Shown here piece after piece: positions 60,698 through 64,000 of a stretch of DNA of 64,000 nt; positions within the stretch are counted from its first letter, which is position 1; each line of letters starts with the position of its first letter. The DNA is from Amycolatopsis sp. NBC_01488 (GTDB taxonomy: Bacteria; Actinomycetota; Actinomycetes; Mycobacteriales; Pseudonocardiaceae). The position numbers and the translations under genes were made by a program. The notes under the pieces were generated by a model. It saw only the letters and a program-made list of their open reading frames with translations. It was not told the DNA's origin and searched no databases. The stretch covers positions 2,980,001 to 3,044,000 of the forward strand of contig NZ_CP109434.1 of the NCBI RefSeq assembly GCF_036227105.1. The letters are read 5' to 3'.

Positions 60698-61768
60698 TCA
60701 GTGGTCGGTCTCGGTGACCGTGTACCAGTAGCTCACCGCGAGCCAGACCTGCTGCGGGGACGCGGGCAGCCCGGACTTCGGCCTGGAGGTGCCGGGAGTG
60801 GGGTCCGGGGGTTCGGTCCGGCCGATGAGCTGCGCCGTCGCCGGGTCGGCGATCAGCGTCTCACCCGTGGCGCGGGCGGTGAACCCGATGCCCGTGCGGC
60901 CGTCCGGCGCGCGCGTGCCCGGGGCCGTCACGATGCCGTCGATCCGGGAGAGCGCCCGCCAGAGCGCGACCCGGACGTCGCCGCGGGGCAGGCCCGTCTC
61001 CAGCACCTGGTAGGCCATCCGGATGACCAGCGCGGGGCTGTTGGGCGTTTCCGGGCTCGGCGAATGCGACGTCGTGCTCCGGTCGGCCAGCAGCCGGGTG
61101 CGCAACCGGTCGGCGTCGGCGGGCAAGGTCGCGATGAACTTCGCCGTCGGGATGTTCCACGAACCCGCGAAGCCGGCCGGGAGGTTGTACCCGGCGGTCG
61201 GGAACAGCCCGCCGGGACCCGACAACTGGTCCTCCGAGTGCAGGGGGACCGGATTCAGGTGCGGTGCCGGGACCGCCAGGCCGGGGAGGTCGTTCGAGGC
61301 CTTCGACCGCAGATGCCACGGCGTGGCCGGGTCCGCGGGGATCCACAGCTCCGTCAGCGTGCCGAGGTAGCCGGCCGGTTCGCCGCCGGGACCCTTGGTC
61401 CGGAACCACATCGAGCTGGTCGTGTGCCGGAACTCGCCGGGGCTGACCGGGAGGTCCGTGCCGCGCAGCTGGTCGAGGCCGGGCACGGCCGGCGTGACGA
61501 CGGCCGGTTCCCGGTCGGTCACCTGGGTGGCGACGACCAAGCCGCCGGTCAGCGCGGCGACCGCGGCCGCCACCGCGATCCAGCGCCACGAGCCGCGGGA
61601 CTTCGGTCGTGCGGCCGGCTCCTTTTCGGGCGGAGCGCCCGCGGCGGCCAGCAGCGACGTCCGGACGAAGGCGAGGTCGTCGTCGGATCCGGGGTCGGCG
61701 TGCAGGTCGGCGAGGGCCGTGTCGAGCTCGGCGTCGGACCAGATGGGCCGGACGTTGTCGTCAGCCAC
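60698..61768 (-). CDS. CU044_5270-type membrane protein, partner of an ECF sigma factor
   Basis: The 356-residue protein has a short acidic cytosolic N-terminus (about 1-55), one membrane helix (WIAVAAAVAALTGGLVVATQV, split; about 62-83) and a large extracytoplasmic domain ending in a WLAVSYWYTVTET strand, as in CU044_5270-family proteins encoded with ECF sigma factors. The layout fits an anti-sigma factor, although a zinc-binding HxxxCxxC motif is missing. Its GTG start overlaps the sigma gene by eight bases, so production is coupled. Confidence 0.75.
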   Translation of the reverse strand: MADDNVRPIWSDAELDTALADLHADPGSDDDLAFVRTSLLAAAGAPPEKEPAARPKSRGSWRWIAVAAAVAALTGGLVVATQVTDREPAVVTPAVPGLDQLRGTDLPVSPGEFRHTTSSMWFRTKGPGGEPAGYLGTLTELWIPADPATPWHLRSKASNDLPGLAVPAPHLNPVPLHSEDQLSGPGGLFPTAGYNLPAGFAGSWNIPTAKFIATLPADADRLRTRLLADRSTTSHSPSPETPNSPALVIRMAYQVLETGLPRGDVRVALWRALSRIDGIVTAPGTRAPDGRTGIGFTARATGETLIADPATAQLIGRTEPPDPTPGTSRPKSGLPASPQQVWLAVSYWYTVTETDH

Positions 61769-62357
61769 GGTTCTGGGCCTCCTTCGTGTTCTGCGGGGCG
61801 TTGGTCCGCAGCCAGCGCCGGATGCGGTGCAGCCGCGACCGGACGGTGCTCGGCGGGATGCCGAGGACCTCGGCGACCTCGGCGGGGTCGAGCCCGGCCC
61901 ACGACACGAGCAGCAGCGTGTCCCGGTCGGCCGGGCTGAGCTGGGCCAGGGCCCCGGCCAGCTGCGCGGCCCGGGTCTGCGCGTCGACCTGCTCGGCGAC
62001 GCGCCCGTCGTGCGGCGCGTGGCTGAGCTCGCCGGCGCGCGCGAGCCGGGCGGTGGCGTGCAGGCCGCGCAGCTCGGACCGCACCTGGTGGCGCAGCAGG
62101 TTCGTCGCGATGCCGTAGAGCCACGACCGGGCGGTGCCGAGGTCCGGCCGGTAGGTCGTCCGCCGGCGCAGCGCGACGAGGAACGTCTCGGCGACGAGGT
62201 CGTTCGCGGTCTCGGCGCCGACGCGTCGCGCGAGGTACCGGCGCAGCAGCGGGGCGTGGACGTCGAAGAGCCGGGTGAACGCCGGCCCGGGATCGGCACC
62301 GCCGAGGTCGGGCCGGTCGTGGCCCCACACCTCCGCGCCGTCTTGGATCACCTGCAT
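61761..62357 (-). CDS. ECF-family RNA polymerase sigma factor
   Basis: The 198-residue protein contains region 2 (FTRLFDVHAPLLRRYLARRVG and AETFLVALRRRTTYRP, about 27-75) and region 4 (LSPADRDTLLLVSWAGLDPAEVAEVLGIPPSTVRSRLHRIRRWL split over about 140-185) of extracytoplasmic-function sigma factors, without region 3 or extra C-terminal domain. It probably responds to an envelope signal passed by the coupled membrane protein. CAGGGGGC precedes ATG 62357. The hydrolase gene upstream on the same strand ends 40 bp away. Confidence 0.9.
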   Translation of the reverse strand: MQVIQDGAEVWGHDRPDLGGADPGPAFTRLFDVHAPLLRRYLARRVGAETANDLVAETFLVALRRRTTYRPDLGTARSWLYGIATNLLRHQVRSELRGLHATARLARAGELSHAPHDGRVAEQVDAQTRAAQLAGALAQLSPADRDTLLLVSWAGLDPAEVAEVLGIPPSTVRSRLHRIRRWLRTNAPQNTKEAQNRG

Positions 62358-62397
62358 GCCCCCTGTTGCCCGCAGCGCCCGCGAGCGTTCACGGCGG

Positions 62398-63681
62398 CTA
62401 CACGCCCAGTAGCCCCCAGTAAATCGCCCAGGGGACGAACACCACGCCGCCGGCCAGCACGACGCCCAGCCGTGGGGTGCGGTGGCGCCACCACGCCACT
62501 GCCGTGCCGATGGCGGCGGCCACCGCGCCCAGGGACAGCAGCTGCAACGCCAGCCACGGCAACGGACGGCCCCCGAGCACCGGGCCCAGTCCCTTGCCCA
62601 TGGTGACCTGGATCAGCACGTCGACGACCACGAAGCCGACCACCGTGAGCAGCCCGGTAGCCGCCAGCCAGCGGGCGGGCCGTGCCGCGCCGCGGCCCAG
62701 TCCGAAGCCGAACGCCGCCAGCAAGAACACCAGTACCGCGAGTTGCAGCCAGGTCGACTCGTACCAAGCCAACGGCGTGAGCGCGAAGCTCGGCCGGTCC
62801 TGCGCGGGCGGCGCGTCGGCGGACGAAGCGGCGGGCACGTCGTGCACCCACGTGCCCACCAGTTCGAGGTAGCCCGGCGCGTAGCCGGGCAGCTTGTCGT
62901 AGCCGTCGGAGGTCCGGCGCAGCTGGTGCTGCGCGTCCGGGAAGACCCGCAACGTGTAGTGCGCCAACGACTCCCGGAAGAGCCGGACGGCTTCTCCCGG
63001 CGGCGTCAGGACGTCCTTCGCGCCCCACAGGCCGAGCACCGGCTGACGCAGGCTCTTCAGCACCGGCACCGGGTCGTAGTGCGCCTCCGGGAACACGCCG
63101 CCGCCGACGAGCTGGCGCATCATCGTCGACGACGCCATCCGCACCATCGACCCGGCCATGTCCAGTTGCCGCAGCTGGTTTTCGGTCGCCCACGCCTGCT
63201 GCCGCGACGGCTCGACGCCGTTCGCCCCCAGCGTCACGACGAACGCGACGTGAGAAGAACGGGAAGCCGCCAGCGGTGCCACCCAGCCGCCTTCGCTCAA
63301 CCCCCAGACGCCGACCCGTGCAGGATCGACTTCCGGCCGTTTCCGCAACGCCTCGACGGCGGCCAGCGCGTCGTCCGCAAGCGTCGAATACGACCGCGAG
63401 AACTGCGAGTACCCCTCGGTGCGCTTGTCGTAGATGAGTGTCGCTATCCCTTGCCGCGCAAAGGCTTCCGCCTGATCGCGGTAGTCCTCGCGGCTGTGCG
63501 CCCCCGAGCCGTGGACCATCACCAGCCCCGGCAGTTTCGTGCCGCCGGGCGGTGCGACGACGCTGCCGTGCAACGTCACGCCGCCGTTCGTGAACGTCAC
63601 GTCCGAGCTGTCGGCGGCTGACGCCGGCGGTGCCGGGAAAGCCAGGATCACCCCGGCCAGTAGCAGTGCCCCTGTTCGCAT
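62398..63681 (-). CDS. Secreted/membrane alpha-beta hydrolase with C-terminal helices
   Basis: The 427-residue protein has a signal peptide (about 1-22, cleavage after SASA), an alpha/beta hydrolase domain (about 25-285: oxyanion MVHGSGAHS, nucleophile elbow GLSEGGW with Ser at about 129, acid in LWGAKDVLTPP, His in DAQHQLRR) and then four hydrophobic helices (about 310-425). The fusion would place an extracellular esterase on the membrane. It lies directly upstream of the ECF sigma gene and 18 bp after an apparent regulator gene, suggesting an envelope-stress operon. Confidence 0.8.
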   Translation of the reverse strand: MRTGALLLAGVILAFPAPPASAADSSDVTFTNGGVTLHGSVVAPPGGTKLPGLVMVHGSGAHSREDYRDQAEAFARQGIATLIYDKRTEGYSQFSRSYSTLADDALAAVEALRKRPEVDPARVGVWGLSEGGWVAPLAASRSSHVAFVVTLGANGVEPSRQQAWATENQLRQLDMAGSMVRMASSTMMRQLVGGGVFPEAHYDPVPVLKSLRQPVLGLWGAKDVLTPPGEAVRLFRESLAHYTLRVFPDAQHQLRRTSDGYDKLPGYAPGYLELVGTWVHDVPAASSADAPPAQDRPSFALTPLAWYESTWLQLAVLVFLLAAFGFGLGRGAARPARWLAATGLLTVVGFVVVDVLIQVTMGKGLGPVLGGRPLPWLALQLLSLGAVAAAIGTAVAWWRHRTPRLGVVLAGGVVFVPWAIYWGLLGV

Positions 63682-63699
63682 GTGCGTCCCCCTGTCATG

Positions 63700-64000
63700 T
63701 CATTCCCCTGGTTCCGGGAACGCGAGCAGGCGCACGAGCACGCGCCGCGCTTCCGGTGACCGGTCGTCCTCGGCTCGCCAGTACCGCCGGAACAGCTCCA
63801 TGTAGTCGTTCCAGAACTGCGTCAGTTCCTCCGCGGTGAGCCAGGTGCCGCCGCGTGCGTAGAGCAGCGCGTCCGGCCAGTCGCCGGGCAGCTCGTCCCG
63901 CTTTTCCGCGAACCGGTTGAGCTTCTCGAGGTCTTCCTCGAACCCCTGGCGCTGCATGTCGTCGAACAGCACCCGGGACTCGGCGCTCTGCTCGCTGCGG
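63700..64000 (-). CDS. C-terminal part of a probable transcriptional regulator (5' end outside window)
   Basis: The frame is open from the window edge to a stop at 63700, about 99 codons. The sequence is acidic and aromatic (FWNDYMELFRRYWRAEDDRSPEARRV), matching the effector part of ArsR-like winged-helix regulators in actinobacteria in general character only; the DNA-binding domain would be beyond base 64000. It lies 18 bp upstream of the hydrolase gene and is probably co-transcribed. Assignment is tentative. Confidence 0.45.
   Translation of the reverse strand, partial: RSEQSAESRVLFDDMQRQGFEEDLEKLNRFAEKRDELPGDWPDALLYARGGTWLTAEELTQFWNDYMELFRRYWRAEDDRSPEARRVLVRLLAFPEPGE

Overview
The window is a chromosomal segment of a very GC-rich actinobacterium, most likely a Pseudonocardiaceae member close to Amycolatopsis. 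This is inferred from strong third-position GC bias, Lsr2, CarD, paired F420-type oxidoreductases, a MhuD-like heme oxygenase, and gene order that I recall as shared with mycobacteria: DUF3180, DUF6779-like, DUF2520, panC, panD, coaX, lysS, lsr2, clpC on the left; mhuD, hydrolase, mutY, carbonic anhydrase in the middle; radA, lpqE-like, carD, ispD, ispF, cysS, trmH on the right. No rRNA, tRNA, CRISPR array, phage or replication origin was seen.

Layout. 1-743: MerR regulator cut by the window edge. 0.8-8.3 kb: two proteins of unknown function, a PrsW-type membrane protease, a DUF2520 protein and the pantothenate/CoA genes panC, panD and coaX. 8.3-9.4 kb: an intact IS5-family element in a CTAG site. 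9.4-12.6 kb: membrane protein, methyltransferase, lysS, lsr2. 12.7-15.1 kb: AraC regulator, DinB-like protein, siderophore-iron reductase with an iron box. 15.4-19.3 kb: clpC and an Hsp70-like protein. 19.3-24.8 kb: pyroglutamyl peptidase, secreted M1 peptidase, large SARP regulator. 24.8-27.7 kb: an IS481 element in the loop of a terminator hairpin, itself split by an IS256 element. 27.7-34.5 kb: DrrAB-type exporter, EEP-family protein, sirtuin plus MhuD, AAA+ ATPase, M1 lipoprotein. 34.6-39.1 kb: hydrolase, amidase, mutY, carbonic anhydrase, LacI regulator. 39.3-41.9 kb: zinc/manganese ABC importer. 41.4-45.1 kb: secreted protein, two DUF445 paralogues and a decayed third copy. 45.3-52.5 kb: coiled-coil protein, aldolase, HD protein, an undescribed membrane/cupin gene pair, transglutaminase-like protein, phosphatase, MBOAT acyltransferase. 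52.5-60.7 kb: trmH, cysS, HAD, two PPOX proteins, ispF, a degenerate ispD, carD, lipoprotein, radA. 60.7-64 kb: an ECF sigma factor operon.

Most genes are housekeeping: CoA and isoprenoid supply, tRNA charging, protein quality control, base-excision and recombination repair, metal uptake. Three insertion sequences, an unstable coding repeat, a 21-bp intergenic repeat and a DUF445 remnant are the signs of local remodelling. A recurring theme is a TA-rich hexamer placed 6-7 nt before the start codon of at least a dozen genes, the layout expected for leaderless mRNAs. The strongest leads for novelty are the membrane/cupin pair at 47.9-49.5 kb with its inverted-repeat operator, the IspD that lacks its CTP-binding residues, and the IS481 insertion that exactly duplicates a terminator loop.
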